Positions 35,029 to 47,745 are shown, counted from the first letter of the stretch. The stretch: DNA of 64,000 nt from Heterocephalus glaber (GCF_000247695.1 NW_004624776.1:15146344-15210343), one strand, 5' to 3'. Numbers and translations are program-made. Notes: generated from the letters alone by a model not told the origin.

Positions 35029-37870
35029 GAAGATTTGATCTTTAGAATTGTCCTGTATTGCTTCCCCCCAGTTACTAGGGAACATAATATAGTTCTACAC
35101 AGGAATTTTCCCAAAGATTAAAGAACAACTTTACTAGATATCCAAACATGTAATTCTTTCTCCTTACCAAGATCTGCATATAATCTTGTACGTGGGAAGG
35201 TAATTTTGACAATTAGAGAAGCCCTGGTGCTGAAGTAGTGTGAGACCAGAGTCTTCTCTCCTGGGTTTTAAGATAGTAGCTGTTGCTAGCCCCTCCCTCC
35301 ATCTTTACCATTTTGTTTATCTCTCTGGTGAGTTGTTTGAGACCTTGGATCTGAATGAGTCATTTGCACTCTAGCTGATAAGGAACCACTAATAGATGAG
35401 TTGCTCCTATTCTTAAATTTAACCCTCCCCTTTCTAAATTGTAGCTTTCATATATTCTAATGATTTTTTTCTTTCTTTATAGGAATAGGTTCATAATTCA
35501 CCTTAATTAAACAAAAAGCTAGCAGACAAAAACTACCCACTCTTAAACTACAAAGAGCATTTGTCTACTTCTATTTGAGGAATATTGAATCTTAACATCT
35601 CACAATGAATATGAGTCAGCATTCTTAGCTCAGACATAAAAAAGAGAAGCTTGAATCTCAAGAAAATCTGTAACTACTGTGTCATGTTAGCATAAGCCTC
35701 GGTATTATTCAACACAGCTTGTTCTCTGTGTATATGCACTTTTTGTTCTTGTTCTGAGGAACTCTGCAAATTTATATTTTAATGCTTCTTGTTCCTTAAA
35801 GGACAAAATGTTTCACTTTCTTTCTTCAATTTCTGTATGCCAGCTGCCTATAACTAATGTATGCATGCCGACCTGTGATGACAAACAAAAGGAATAGTGA
35901 CTTCTGCTTCTCAAAATGTTAGATTTTTTAATTCATTTCCCACAAAGAGTAGTCATAACTTAAATTTGTATTACACTCATGGATGTTACCCTTCTTTAGT
36001 AGTAACAACTATTTGTCATGCAAAAGTTATTGCTATGTGTAAAAGAAATGATCCAAAGTCATCAAGCATGTGGAGGAGGTGCCACGTGCCAGATAGTGTG
36101 TAAGTTTGAGAGTCACTGGTTGTAATGGGGTGCTAGACTGTTGGCTAAGTCCAGAACTCCCTGAAGTATAATTAGGGTTCAAGTGCTATTAACTCCTGGC
36201 AAAGTTCTTCTTCCTAATTCAAAGAACAAAGGATTACCAAAGCTCATAAAAAGTGCTCTCAAATTTCAAATAACTTTTAAAAAACATTAAATGAATCAAG
36301 AGTAATTGAATCAGAAACATGTGGATTAAATTTTCCTTGAAATTTGTAGGGGTTAAAGGAGAAATCATTCACCAAAACCCCAAGATACTAGTCAATCTCA
36401 ATTTTTTAAGACCTATTATTAATACTCAGTCGTCCTTCATTATCTCCCATTTTTGTTTTTCTAGTTTAATAGCTTTGAGTGGTGTTGTGTTGACTGTAAC
36501 TTTACCAATAAGTAGTATGTCAGACAATGAAAGCATTCAGTACAGCAGTTCATATCTTCACAGAATCAATCAACATAGTTACCTATTTATAATTTAAATA
36601 TATAATAATCTTGCTCATCAAAAAATGGTTTTTCAACCTGCTTAGAGAAAATGAACTTTTCTATAAATCTAATCACATGCAGAACCCCAATATAGGTGAG
36701 TGAGAGGCAGGAAACACAGTTTCCATTCCTATCTCTGGTGCTCTTAAGCATCTCTGTAGAAGTACAAAATGCAGTTTACAAACTTGTATTCAAGAAGCTA
36801 ACCAGAAAGGAGGAAATATGGAAAATAAAAGGAAGAAAGTGATTTCTAAGAAGCAAAAATGGACATTAGAGTCTCTGATTGGAATACTTCTTGATGACAT
36901 TATATTCTTACTTTATGAATAATTTTAACAAGTTTTCATATTTAATTTCTATACCCTAAGAAGACTAGCAGTAACAAATTGGGAAAGTTAACTACTGTAA
37001 GAAAGATTCATGGGAATGAAAGAGAAAAAAATAAATAAAACCTAGACTTCTTAAAAGCTTAGCAAGACTCTCTCTTTATGTTTGGATGAACTACTCTACC
37101 TCAACAGGCTTTCAGAAGATCACTGCGTTAAATATCACATAACAAGTGACATGAGTAATAGAGGACTCTGTGCTTGCTCCTATGTTCATAAATATTCTAG
37201 AGCAATTGAAAATATTGTTACAACATCACCCTTTATTCAAAGTGTGCAGAATATACCAAAACTTTTGTTATGAATTTTTAGGAAGTAGAAACATGCAGTG
37301 ATTGCTGTGGGTCAGGTTGGTTAATACAAATTAGCTGGAAGATCTTATCATGAAGGGTGGAAGTGCCTGAATTATGGTTTGGTGAGGCTGTATTAATAGC
37401 CAGTACCATGGCGGGAAAACATTCACTCCAATAACTACATAATCCACAGACTGTATGTAGAACTCAACTACAGCTATATTTTCAGACTCAGTAAATTCTA
37501 TTTTGAAATGTGGCAGCAATGTGTTAGGTGTAGTCCTAGCTGGAGGAAGATGTAAGAGTCAGAGTAACATAGAAAATGTGGCTCCAGAAACAAATACCAA
37601 ATTCCCTTAGGAAAAAAAGTGGGTGTATTGTCTTGGCACAGAAAAAAGTCTAGGTGGAGCCTTCAAAGATCTGAGGAAATTACTAACAGTAACAATTTGG
37701 ACTTCTACAGATTAAACCTCAGAATATAATAATACAGCCCATGCCTCCCTTCTTAATGTCACAAGATAGGATTTATCTTGCCAAAAATTACTCTAAAATG
37801 ATATTTAGGATTTCTTCATTGAGATGTATCAGAATGAGATTCCCAGAGTCTAGTTCACTAACCTATACAT
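35029..37870. other. Unassigned AT-rich sequence
   Basis: No recognisable gene. Phrase 'agtttgagagtcactgg' near 36101 resembles a MER5A end but is too short to call. Confidence 0.4.
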
Positions 37871-37877
37871 TAAATAC

Positions 37878-37927
37878 TAGATAGATAGATGATATAGATA
37901 TAGATATAGATGCAGATATAGATATAT
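37878..37927 (+). repeat. (GATA/GATATA)n simple repeat
   Basis: Starts as AGAT units and continues as GATATA units with one interruption ('gatgcagata'). Confidence 0.9.
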
Positions 37928-40920
37928 CTTTAGAATATTTGAGTTCTCGTGACAATTCTTACTAAGAAAGTTTCTTCCTATGAGGGAGAAGTTCCAAGGG
38001 ACTAAAGGGCTCTGAAAAGTATCCACCCAAGGTTTGACCTTTTACAATTATTGAAAATTGAACCCACAAAATAACTAAAAACCTAAATGGAAAAAAATAC
38101 AGGATTTAATTGTAAAAGTAATGCAAAAGTAATGTATAACTTTGCACCAAACTCATTTTCTAGCAGAAATACAGCTGTTTCTATGAATTTGAAGATTTTT
38201 CAAAAGAACTGCTATAAATTTAATGCCACTATCTCATTCCCTTGTATCTGTAATACCTATCAAAGAACCCTGTCAGTTTCCATCTGAGCACAATCAAGAC
38301 CTCACTCTCCTTGAAGATCAGCCAAGATCTGGTCTTCTGAGTCGATGCCTGCATCAGCAATGCTGCCAAAAGTCCTGAGCCTTGGAGCCTCTTGGAGCTA
38401 AGTCCAGGCTGCCTTAGACAGAGCTGTGCATTCCAGCCCATGGAAAGAAGTGGGCTCTTCTAGAGCTTCTAGTGTCATGACCTTCCATCCTAGAGAGAAC
38501 TGGGTACACAAAACGGTTATGGTGCTGCACTTCACCTTCAGTCTTGCAATCAGAGGAGAAAAACTGCTGTTCTGATGTTGAAAAGGAAAAGGTTGATTTG
38601 TGACTCATGCTATATGAAAGAAACACTGCTTAAGAAAAAATGGTTTTGAAGACACAATGTTCTGACATTTTTAACTACCATTGGAAGGGTGAGCAAGAGG
38701 CTTTGTGGAGTTAAAAGGGAAATTTATTTCTTTTTCTGTGGTTTTCAACATCAACCAGGCCCAGAGAAAGACACTAGATTCTCATAATAGAAGCTGTTAG
38801 CCATCTACCCTCTCATGGTCTACTTCTGATACTGATAGCTTTTTAAAAATTTTTAACATAACTTTGAGAGTAAAATGCCAGATTGAAGAAAAAACATACA
38901 CATAACTTTTTATCAATTGTGTTAGGCTAAATCTCTATGTAACAGAAAAACTAATGCTCTAATATTCTGAAAGTTCCATAACTTCTATAAGGAAACTCTG
39001 GAATAGTACACTAAATGAAAGCATTAGAGAAAAGAAGCTGAGGTGGTAGAAGGGACCACATCTCCTCTGACCATCAGTGGTGAAACAGACAAAAGGCAGT
39101 ATCATTTTCCTGTGCAATTATAAATGCTCTAAACCTCTGAGTAGAAACCCATGCATTATATATTGATGTCTCATCTGTAGACTGTTCTGAACTCTACCCA
39201 CATTTGGAAAGTCATTTAGCATCACTCATACGGTGGCTGAGCCTTTTATGCATATGCTCAAGGTGTTGTTATTGATATGTGCTCATATTTTAAAATAAAA
39301 TACTGTTGAATATTTAAAATTTAAAGCAAGAATGTCCTATCTCCTATACTTTCACCCAACACCACCCCTGAATAAGCAACCACTATTCCCTGTATTGGCA
39401 CATTCTACTGGAGGTTAACTCCATACAGAAAAACATGGATTTTGCTTTTCCCATTATCTTTTGACTTTAAGGGAGAAAGATAATTTAAGTCACTTAAATT
39501 CCTAACAAAACCCTGGTTTAAGTTCAATACCTGTACTTTGTAACATTGGATGATACATGCTTGCCTCCTTTCTTTTATCTGACTCAGTTTCTCTGTGATA
39601 CAGTTTCAGCAGTGACTTAAACCACTAACTATGAGTGGTAGACAATCCTGTATCTCTAGGTGATAAGCAGTTCAAGGAGATGATTAGACAGTCTCTCTCT
39701 GGTGGCATAGATCTGCTTTCTGAATCATCTAAGCCCTGCAATAGGTAGATTTAGTGAAGAGATTTATTGTAGATTTATTGTAGAGCTACTCATTATTAGA
39801 AAAATTGTAAGAGGAAAGAACTCTGTTGTAAATGGAGAAGAAACTTCACCTTACAGCCCAGGAACAGCCAGCACCTACCTGAATGAAAATCATGATGTCT
39901 GCTAATGAGGATGGGAAGAACAGAAGCCAGGGAATGATTAGGTGTCTTTGCCACCTTTCTACTACCTCTTGACTATCTTTAGTTAGGTCTTCCCATCTGC
40001 AAATTCTTACTCATATCCTGAAGGGTAAAATAGACAAAAAGGTTTCTACCAATTCTGCATGGTTCACAAGTGGCTTTCTTCTTATGACTGTTTGTTAACA
40101 GTGTTATACACCTTAACCCTCACAAAGTTTTCTGATGCATAAGTCACTTGAAAAATAATCTATTTTGTCTTAATGATACATGTCACTGTCCTCTAAACAC
40201 ATTTCATTTTGTTAGGTCCTCTTTAATGTGTGGGTTGAGAAGTGGCATGCAGACAAAACTCTGCCATCACCCCATTGTGTTGCTTCGGTGTGTCACATAA
40301 GTTGTCAGAACTCTTTTTTTTTTGTACATAATGATTTATTTTTAATACCTAAGAGCAACACAAACTCACAGAACTATACAATCTTCAGTGTGAGAAAAAT
40401 GTCAAAAGTCTTACATTTTCATCTCTTTGTGAATACATTAAATCTTCCCCATTTCCCTGGATCATTAGCTGGTGCATGGATTCTTCTAGTAACAAAAAAC
40501 TGGTAAGGGTGCTTCCACTGTAGACTGATAAGCACAAAAGATCTTCATGCTGTTCATCACCAAAACCTTAGCTTTCATTATATTCATATGTAATTTTTTG
40601 CTATTTTATTCTTTTGGTTCATTTGGTTCTTGTGGTCTTAGAAAACAATGAAAGTTATGTACACACAGTCCTGTTTTACCTTTTTCTGAACTTACTTCTG
40701 TTCTTCTAAACTCAACTGCTTTATTTTTCAACAGTATTATGTTTGCTGTTTGTTTTCTCTGATCATGACAAATAGTTAGGATCATTGTGAAAAAGTGATA
40801 TTGAAAAGTATAAAAATGAGTGAAAACTCAATTTTATTTCTATCCACAAACAGACCACTGTCATGTTCTGGTATACATGCCTTCAGAGTTTTTCTCCTCT
40901 GTGTGTACCTCTCTATTTGC
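37928..40920. other. Unassigned noncoding sequence
   Basis: No recognisable gene or repeat. About 38230-38630 is less AT-rich and has two open minus-strand frames of 70 codons, with no recognised domain. Confidence 0.4.
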
Positions 40921-40929
40921 CAATTCACA

Positions 40930-40954
40930 GGTACACACACACATACACACACCC
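40930..40954 (+). repeat. (CA)n simple repeat
   Basis: Imperfect CA tract with one AT step. Confidence 0.9.
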
Positions 40955-41549
40955 CAAATTATGGTACATTTAACTGCAGATAAAAATTCTATTTAAATAA
41001 ACTGATTTAAATAATTCAAAGACTTGGGATCTTTGTGGATCAGAAACCCAAGGCAGGATAAGCCTAAGGATTAACAAATGTAGTGGCTCACTGACTTCAT
41101 CAAGGATACACCTCTGACAGCTTTTCCATTCTATTCTCCTTGGCATCAGCCTCAGCTAAGGCTGCCTCTGTCTTTTAAGGAATCAAGATGGGCCCCAAAG
41201 CATGGCTGGAAATAGATAGGTACATGTCCCTGTCTAAGTAGCAAGACTGACAGCCATTTATAGGCGTTCTCTCAGGAAAGCAAAGAGTCATTGATATCAC
41301 AAACTCTCATCAAACATACTCTGCCCCTTATTCCATAAAAGAAATGATTTATACATCTCTGAATCAGTTGTACTCACGTGATAGGATTACATGTATAATT
41401 AATTTAGGACTTGATCAAACACTCCATCCTCAGAGTTAGCTTCTCCCAAAATTCACAGGCTTCAGTGAGTAGATGATGTATAAATATCTCAAATATCTGA
41501 ATAAAATTCATTAATGGAAGGAAAATAGATTTCTGGTATAGAAACTATA
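40955..41549. other. Unassigned noncoding sequence
   Basis: No recognisable gene or repeat. Confidence 0.4.
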
Positions 41550-41550
41550 A

Positions 41551-41552
41551 TG

Positions 41553-41586
<34 letters not shown>

Positions 41587-41588
41587 CA
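41551..41588. repeat. (AT)15 tract inside a perfect palindrome
   Basis: Fifteen AT units (41555-41584) are flanked by TGTC on the left and GACA on the right, so the whole 38 bp reads the same on both strands. A GATG/GGAT-rich stretch follows to about 41640. Confidence 0.95.
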
Positions 41589-41644
41589 TAGATGAATGGA
41601 TGCATGGATGAATGATCGATAAACAGATGCATGGATACATTGAA

Positions 41645-42595
41645 AAAGGTCAAATTAACATGGTTTAGAACCTGCTTTTCAGTAGCATATTCCATAAGCA
41701 TTTCACATGTCAATTCTCATTCTTATAATACTTTAAATGATTGATAAAATCTCTGTATGATCATAACTAATGATGTTAATCAGTCTCCTATTGTCAAACA
41801 ATCAGGGTATTTTTAGTTTTTTCTAGTGCATCCACAAATCTGAAATCTCTTTGGCCATGAATTATAGCCCAATACTCTCCTTGCTTCCTTTGATACATTT
41901 TAATACATATATATATATAAAATTCACAAGTCAAAGGATAAACATATATAAAATTTCAACACACTTGGCCACACTTCTTTCTAAGTAGGGTGTATACATT
42001 TATCCTACTGATGGTATCATATAAAACTGTTCACTTTGACATATATTTAACACAAAATCTCTCTTAATATATTTTATCTGATTTTTATTCTACAAATCTA
42101 ATAAGAGAGGAAACGAAAACTGCTGTGCGTTCATTTTGAAATTCTATTGCTGTTAGTCGGGTTTGAATATTTGAACACACACAGTTGTCTAGTTTATTCT
42201 TTCTTTTGCCTGTGTTTATATTGATGTGGTCATATATTTTATGAATTTATACTTTGTAAATATTAACTTCTGCTATATTTATTGCATATTAAATATCCCT
42301 TCTTTGTCCTTCAACTTTATTAATGGTATTTTTGCCACATGAAGTTAAATTCAAGACTGTGGTTCTTTTCATATTTTAATTTTTAAAGTCTAGAATAAGA
42401 AAGAACTCAAAAATATTTAAGATCTCCTTAGTGTTCCTAAAATATTTATCTACTTACTTAAAATGTCACTTCCACATTTAAAATGAGAGATTTTGTTTTT
42501 CAAAAATGGTGCTGAGTACCTGGGAGAAATATGTATTCTTAGCTTAAAGCTCATATTAAAATAGATTTTGAAAAAAACAAATATTTAAGTATAAA
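41645..42595. other. Unassigned AT-rich sequence
   Basis: Short AT tract near 41908-41920; otherwise nothing recognised. Confidence 0.4.
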
Positions 42596-42599
42596 ATGA

Positions 42600-43075
42600 A
42601 GCACCAGAAAGACACACGGGTGATGTTCTTGTAATTTTAATACTGGTGCTAAGATCTTGATACCTCAAAGGCTGTGAGCTTAGGCCTGAAGGCATTGGAA
42701 GGGCTTGGCAACAAGATCTCTCCAAACTTCTTCCATCATCCCATTTTCCAACAATCTTTCTCCCCCGAAATAAGTTAAAGAAACCAGACTTTCTTGTCCG
42801 TCTCTCCCAAAACAAGTCACAAAACCTAGCAATGTTGTTTGCTCCCTTCTCCCTTGAAGCCCCTTTCTCTAAAGTGGTCCCAGAATGGAGAAATGTTTCA
42901 CAGGGAGAGAACAAGCAGAACCTGAACAGCCTGGTTGGGCTTCCCTTCATTCTACTACCACTAACTCACAACCTTTTTCCCAACCACAGTGGCATTGGTA
43001 TTAAACCAATGTCAATTCCTCATCAAACTTAAGCATAAAGACCATTTTCCCTGGGTCGCTGGTTCTTCCTTTCTT
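42600..43075 (+). mobile_element. Possible ERV LTR, unassigned
   Basis: This block is less AT-rich than its surroundings and ends in phrases that look like the 3' part of a retroviral LTR ('agcataaagaccattttccctgggtcgctggttcttcc'). A 121-codon minus-strand frame (42585-42950) has no domain I recognise and is probably incidental. Boundaries and family are uncertain. Confidence 0.3.
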
Positions 43076-43606
43076 AACACTTAACACTCAAGGCTGTGCC
43101 ATATACAGCCTTGATTAAATAGGTGAATTATGCTTTTCTGTCATTAACTTATATGTTGTCACAGAAGTGTTGGTTATAAGGCATAGGGTGAGTGAAGAAA
43201 AAAATCATACATTTCTGCTCCTCCATTAAATTGGGAAAGGTTTTCCAATACAAAATAAATCCTTAAACCAAAAATAAAAGCTTAGTAAATTCAAATGGCA
43301 TTTAATAATTAAAATTCATGCATTTTTAAAAACCACTATGTTAAAAGGTCAATAATAAACTGGGAAGAACTTTTGTAACTCATAAACAATGGACTAAGTC
43401 TTTTATTACATAAAGACTCATCCAAATATGCATGTAACAAAATCTACAGATGTGTCTTTAAAATCAGAAAATGTGGATAACCTCCCCCATATTAAGAGAA
43501 ATATATATTTAAACTATAAAATTATGCCATTTTAAACTTATCAGATAGGCAAAAGTCACTATGATAATTTGGTGGTGTGGAAAAGTGATCTTCTCTTTAT
43601 AAAACT
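43076..43606. other. Unassigned AT-rich sequence
   Basis: No recognisable gene or repeat. Confidence 0.4.
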
Positions 43607-43800
43607 TATTTTTATTAGTATATGCTTGTGATGCATAATAAATGCATTCGTCACGGGGAGTTGGTACATATCCATAGCACATCGTGATTCTTTTTCTTCC
43701 CCTCCCTCTCCCTTCCCTTTTTTCTCCCCTCATCACCAGATCCCCTTCCCATCTCCACAAAATCCCTCTGTCTGTCTCCTGTAGTCTATCTTTTTGTTTT
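43607..43800 (-). mobile_element. L1 3' UTR end
   Basis: Reverse order: 'aaacttatttttattagtatatgc', 'gcattcgtcacggggagttggtacatatcc', a C/T-rich tract with TTCCC steps, and 'gtagtctatcttttt'. Same motif order as 13878-14095. A 5'-truncated L1; the short minus-strand open frame covering the tract encodes only low-complexity Gly/Arg/Glu residues. Confidence 0.6.
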
Positions 43801-43992
43801 GCTTTCTAAACTATTTATTTGAAGTCTCAGGTGACAGTGACTCTCTTGAAGAAGGAATTTGAATGGCTAAGGCCCAGAGAAGGAGGCTGACTTTCCATTA
43901 CATACTTTTTGTACATTCTACCTTTATTACCTCCTCAAACATATCATTACTTTTAAAATGTAAAATGCCAATTTTTCATGTATTTAATTCTG

Positions 43993-44141
43993 ATTTTTCT
44001 TTTTGAGACATGGTATTGCTATATAGTTAAGGCTGGTCTTGAACTCACTGCATAGCCCAGGCTGGCCTTAAGTGCCCAGTGAACTTCCTGCCTCAACCTC
44101 TCATGTGCTGGGATTACAGGCCTGCACCACCACACCTGGCT
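43993..44141 (-). mobile_element. B1 SINE (7SL-derived)
   Basis: Reversed B1: 'ttttgagacatggtattgctatatagttaaggctggtcttgaactcactg', 'catagcccaggctggcc', and 'gtgctgggattacaggcctgcaccaccacacctggc'. B1 is restricted to rodents, so this is the strongest single clue to the organism. Possible short duplications of a TATTTAATT-type sequence flank it (43981-43989 and 44145-44153). Confidence 0.92.
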
Positions 44142-44227
44142 ATATATTTAATTTTTTAAGATGTTTGAGTCTGTTTCCACAGACTCCATTCAACTACAGT
44201 GATCCATATTTCTAACGCTGCAGTGCT

Positions 44228-44698
44228 ACAGTTGGGATCCCAAATGTTCCCCATGTAGCAAGAGCTTGGTTCTCAGCCTGGAGCCAGTACTTGGAATGAT
44301 GGAGAGGCAGCCTGATGGGAGATGCTAAGTCATTGGGAACCTGACCTTAAAGGGGTTATTAGGAACCTGGTGTCTGTCTGTCTGTCTCCCTCTCCCTCTC
44401 TGTTCTCTGTCTTTTTCTCTGACTCTTTTTCTCTGTCTCTGTCTCTGTCTCTGTGTCTCTGTGTGCGTGTGTCTCTCTCTGTCTGTCTCTCCCCCACCCC
44501 CTTTCCTTTATCGTTGCCATTAGATGAATGGGCCTCCTGTCTCCTCACTCTTCCTATGGTACACTGTGCTGTCACAGGCCCAAAGCATCAGGACCTAGTA
44601 ATCATGGCCTGAAATCACAAGCCATAATAAACCTTTTCCCTTCATGAAGCAGACTGTATCAGGTATTTTGTTACAATGAAAAAAAGCTAATATATTAA
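44228..44698 (+). mobile_element. MaLR solo LTR with internal microsatellite
   Basis: Begins 'cagttgggatcccaaatgttccccatg' and ends 'aatcacaagccataataaaccttttcccttcatgaagcagactgtatcaggtattttgttacaatgaaaaaaagctaata', the standard MaLR 3' end with an AATAAA signal. The middle is taken up by the CT/CTG microsatellite below. Open frames on both strands across the microsatellite are low-complexity and not genes. Confidence 0.75.
44370..44505 (+). repeat. CTGT/CTCTGT-rich microsatellite
   Basis: Starts as CTGT units (44371-44387), runs through CTCCCT steps and TCTCTG units, and ends with GTCTCTCT/CTGT runs before a C-rich stretch. It lies in the part of the MaLR LTR that is commonly pyrimidine-rich, so it probably expanded from LTR sequence. 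Confidence 0.9.
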
Positions 44699-45405
44699 TT
44701 CCATTTTGTCACAGAATATTAAAGTACTCAGACTAATATATAGGCAGGCTCGTTCCCCCAACTTCCATATGCTTGTCTTTGTTCAGAATTTTTCCAATAT
44801 TTGTAAATGTATATTTTTCAGGTTTCTTTTACAAGCCTTTATTATCATCCAAAATTGTCTTGGTGAGGATTTGATTGAAAAGAGATTAAATGAATGTTAA
44901 TTTTTAGAGAGAAGTTATGTTAAAAACACTGTCTTCTCATAAAAATTCAGTATGTATCTTTCTCCAGTGACAAATAAATACTTTTTTGTTCTTTTTCTTA
45001 CATAGTTAGTGATTTTCTTCACAAGTCTTGTGATTTCTTCTTAAATTTGCTCCTGAATGTCTTGCCATTTGTTAATTTGGTGCGTGAGTATTTTTACATC
45101 ACATTTTTAGACAATTGGTTGTTAGTTTTTGATACCCCAATTAAAAATGTTTAACTTTTGACAGCTGAATTCTAGTATTTACATAGTACTTTGTCTCAAT
45201 TCCTTGGATTTTTGTAATAGGCAATCATATCCTCAGCATGAACTGATGTTTGGTTTTTCTTTGTAACTATTTAAACCAATTAATTTGTTTACTTTTTAAT
45301 TTCTTTTGCTTGATATTTCTAGAGTAATTTAAATGATATAATAGTGGATAGATTATTTATTTCTTCCATTCATGGGGATGTATCCAACCTCCTTTCCTTA
45401 AGCAA
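44699..45405. other. Unassigned AT-rich sequence
   Basis: No gene or clear repeat. Confidence 0.4.
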
Positions 45406-45409
45406 TATC

Positions 45410-46115
45410 TAGCCATGTGCCCACAACCAGAACAGTTTTATAACAAACATCTATGAAAAGTCAACCAGGAAAGCTCCATGTAAGACATGGATAAACAACA
45501 CGGACTAAAGTAAACATGGGTCCTGTCTACTCAGAACACATAGTTTAGTAGACAGAGACAGATAAAACAGGTAAACTAATAAATATGTAATTATAGATTT
45601 AGAAATGTACTGCAAAGTCATGCTTAGGTACTAAGTAATAACTAGGGCCATGCATAGATCTTATGAAGATGATGGGTCAGGGTGGGCACCTTAAGAGAAA
45701 AAGGGGCGAGCTAGTCTAGGCAGAAAGAATAGCATACTCAAGCTCTCCAAAGCAGGAAAAGCATTTTAAGATTGTGAACAGGTCAGAACAGCAAGGCTCA
45801 AGGATAGGATATGTGAATGGAAGAGAAGCAAGGTAAGGTTAGGAGAGAAGGACTTGGAAGCTACCACCTGAGGTGGAATTTAACTCTAGACAACTACAAA
45901 GTTTATCAGAGTGTTTTAAGTCAGGTATGGTAATATTTAATCTTGAAGAAATTGACTATGTCTTATGTGTGGACTTTGAATGAGGAAAAAGGACAGGATA
46001 AGAGGGAAGACACGACCACATAATAGTGGCTGAAATTACAGTAGAAGCATTGGGCATAGAGTATTTCCAGTGGCTTCAGATTATATTCAAGAAACTCCCT
46101 GTGTATACTTGTGGA
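45410..46115. mobile_element. Probable ancient interspersed repeat, family not assigned
   Basis: Phrases such as 'gacagagacagataaaacaggtaaactaataaatatgtaattatagattt', 'ggcagaaagaatagcatactcaagctctccaaagcagg' and 'gcaaggctcaaggataggatatg' follow a pattern common in mammalian genomes ('...agacagacattaatc...aattacaa...ggcagagggaacagcatgtgcaaaggccctgaggcagg...'). A similar block occurs at 47470-47745. I cannot name the family. Confidence 0.35.
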
Positions 46116-46865
46116 AAACTGGATGTGGAAGCTCGAGAGTGTGGTATCACACAAAGATAGAGAAGCTTACGGGCCTAGGGAGATTGAAGGGGTGGGATAA
46201 AGGTCCACTTCTGGGACAGACTGCTCACAGGAATGTGTCCAGCATGCTTACCTTAAGGAATATCTATCCAAGATGGGATAGGACTGCTCACCAAAGAGGT
46301 GTGTGGGCCCAGCATACCAATGCTCAATAAGCAAAGGGAAGAGTGCAGACCTTCAACTGGTGAGGCCTAGTAAGAGGAAATGAAGGGTGCCCAGATTCCT
46401 GAGGAATCTTTCACTAGAAATGCAAAGGGAAAGCTCTTGCAAAACCCTGAAAGGAGTCCCTAGGTGAAGCGAGGAAGAAAGAATGGGAAAGGAAGTAGTG
46501 ATGGTGTCATGAATTTGCACTACTAATGAAAGAGCATAGGCACCTGTGCCGAGGCTGTGGGGTGAGGCGGAGGAGAGAGGACTACTGACATGCTGCTGGA
46601 GAACAGCAGCACAGATTCACGGGGCAATGGGCTGACTCACATCCCAAGTGGGACACAGTGGGATGAGGTGAGATTTCATCCCATTACTCACAACAGCACA
46701 CAGTTTAAAACACACGCATTGCATGTTTCTGGGATTCTTCATTTAATATTTTCAGACCGTAGTTTACCATGGGCAAATGAAACCATGGAAAGTGAAACCA
46801 CAGGAAAGGGAGGAGAGATGTGCTGTAAATGCCAAAGGGAAAGGCAGAGAAAAGTATAAAAATGC
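46116..46865. other. Unassigned sequence with an imperfect ~75-bp duplication
   Basis: 'actgctcac...gtgtccagcatgcttacc' (about 46220) and 'actgctcac...gtgtgggcccagcatacc' (about 46285) are imperfect copies. Overlapping open frames of 75-89 codons at 46590-47004 have no recognised domain. Confidence 0.35.
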
Positions 46866-47009
46866 ACATGCCTTATCTATTCAGGGAACTACAACTAAAT
46901 GCTATAAACTAGGTGGCTTATTTCTTATTAAAATTAGTGATACATTAACACAAATTGATGAATTTAACTGTGATCTTTACATACACATAGATATCATACT
47001 TTGATCATA

Positions 47010-47326
47010 TTCATCTTTCTGGGTGACTTGTAAACAACAGAAATCTATTTCTTACAGTTCTGGAGGCCCAGAAGTCCAAGTTCAAGGTGCTGGAAGTCAG
47101 TGTCTGCTGAGGGCCCACTTTCAGGCTCATAGACAGGGCCTTCTTCCTGTGCCCTCACATGGCAGAAGGTCCAAAGCAGCTTTCTGATGGGGCACTTATG
47201 AGGTCTTTCATAAGTGCATAAGTTTTATTTGTGAGGGCTCTATTCTGATCATATCTTGGACTAGGTTTCAGTGTGGGAGTTTTGAGTGACCCAAATATTT
47301 GGTCTATAGCAACCCATTACTTTATT
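47010..47326 (-). mobile_element. MLT1-type solo LTR
   Basis: Reversed MLT1: 'ctgggtgacttgtaaacaacagaaatctatttcttacagttctggaggcccagaagtccaagttcaaggtgctgg', 'cagtgtctgctgagggcccac', 'cttcctgtgccctcacatggcagaagg', 'ggtttcagtgtgggagttttgag', and 'ggtctatagca'. A second short match to the MLT1 end ('ctataaactaggtggctta') lies 110 bases to the left, at about 46901-46920. Confidence 0.85.
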
Positions 47327-47469
47327 CACTCATCAGACAGCCCCTCAAGAAGATCACTGGGATGGGAGGAAAAGTTGTAATTAAACACTGCAGCACAACA
47401 TGGTGATGGCCTTAATTTTGCTAATGGAACCCAGACAAGGGGGGTGAAACACATAATGCTTCAGACACG

Positions 47470-47745
47470 AACTGAAACCTTGGCTGAGTAAACAGAATGG
47501 TGACAATGCACATTCACAGGCAGAAGGAACATGCTGGCAAAAGCACAAAGGTATAGGCAAGGTCTGAGGGAATTTCTGAGAATGGCTAGTTCTCAGTGTT
47601 GCTGAAACTGGAAGTGTGCACGAGTGGAGATTTGATGGAAGAAGACGATGAAGGAGGAGATTTGAGCCAGAGATCTGTGAAACACTTGTTAAAGGTAATG
47701 AGAGCCATAGGAAGTTTGATGTGGTTTGTTACAAACCAGAAGGGC
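47470..47745. mobile_element. Probable ancient interspersed repeat, family not assigned
   Basis: 'ttcacaggcagaaggaacatgctggcaaaagcacaaaggt' and 'gagagccataggaagtttgatgtgg' resemble the same dispersed pattern as 45410-46115. Non-coding. Confidence 0.35.

Noticed and set aside
38097..38150. MADE1-like mariner fragment ('gtaaaagtaatgcaaaagtaatg...actttgcaccaaac')
   Set aside because: The similarity is short, and MADE1/Hsmar1 is known from primates, whereas this window is rodent-like. More likely chance or a small tandem duplication.
42585..42950. 121-codon minus-strand open frame as a possible gene
   Set aside because: No recognised motif, and it overlaps a block that looks like a degraded LTR.
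44330..44612. Open frames of 81 and 96 codons on opposite strands
   Set aside because: They translate the CT/CTG microsatellite into Ser/Leu or Arg/Asp runs; low-complexity artefacts.
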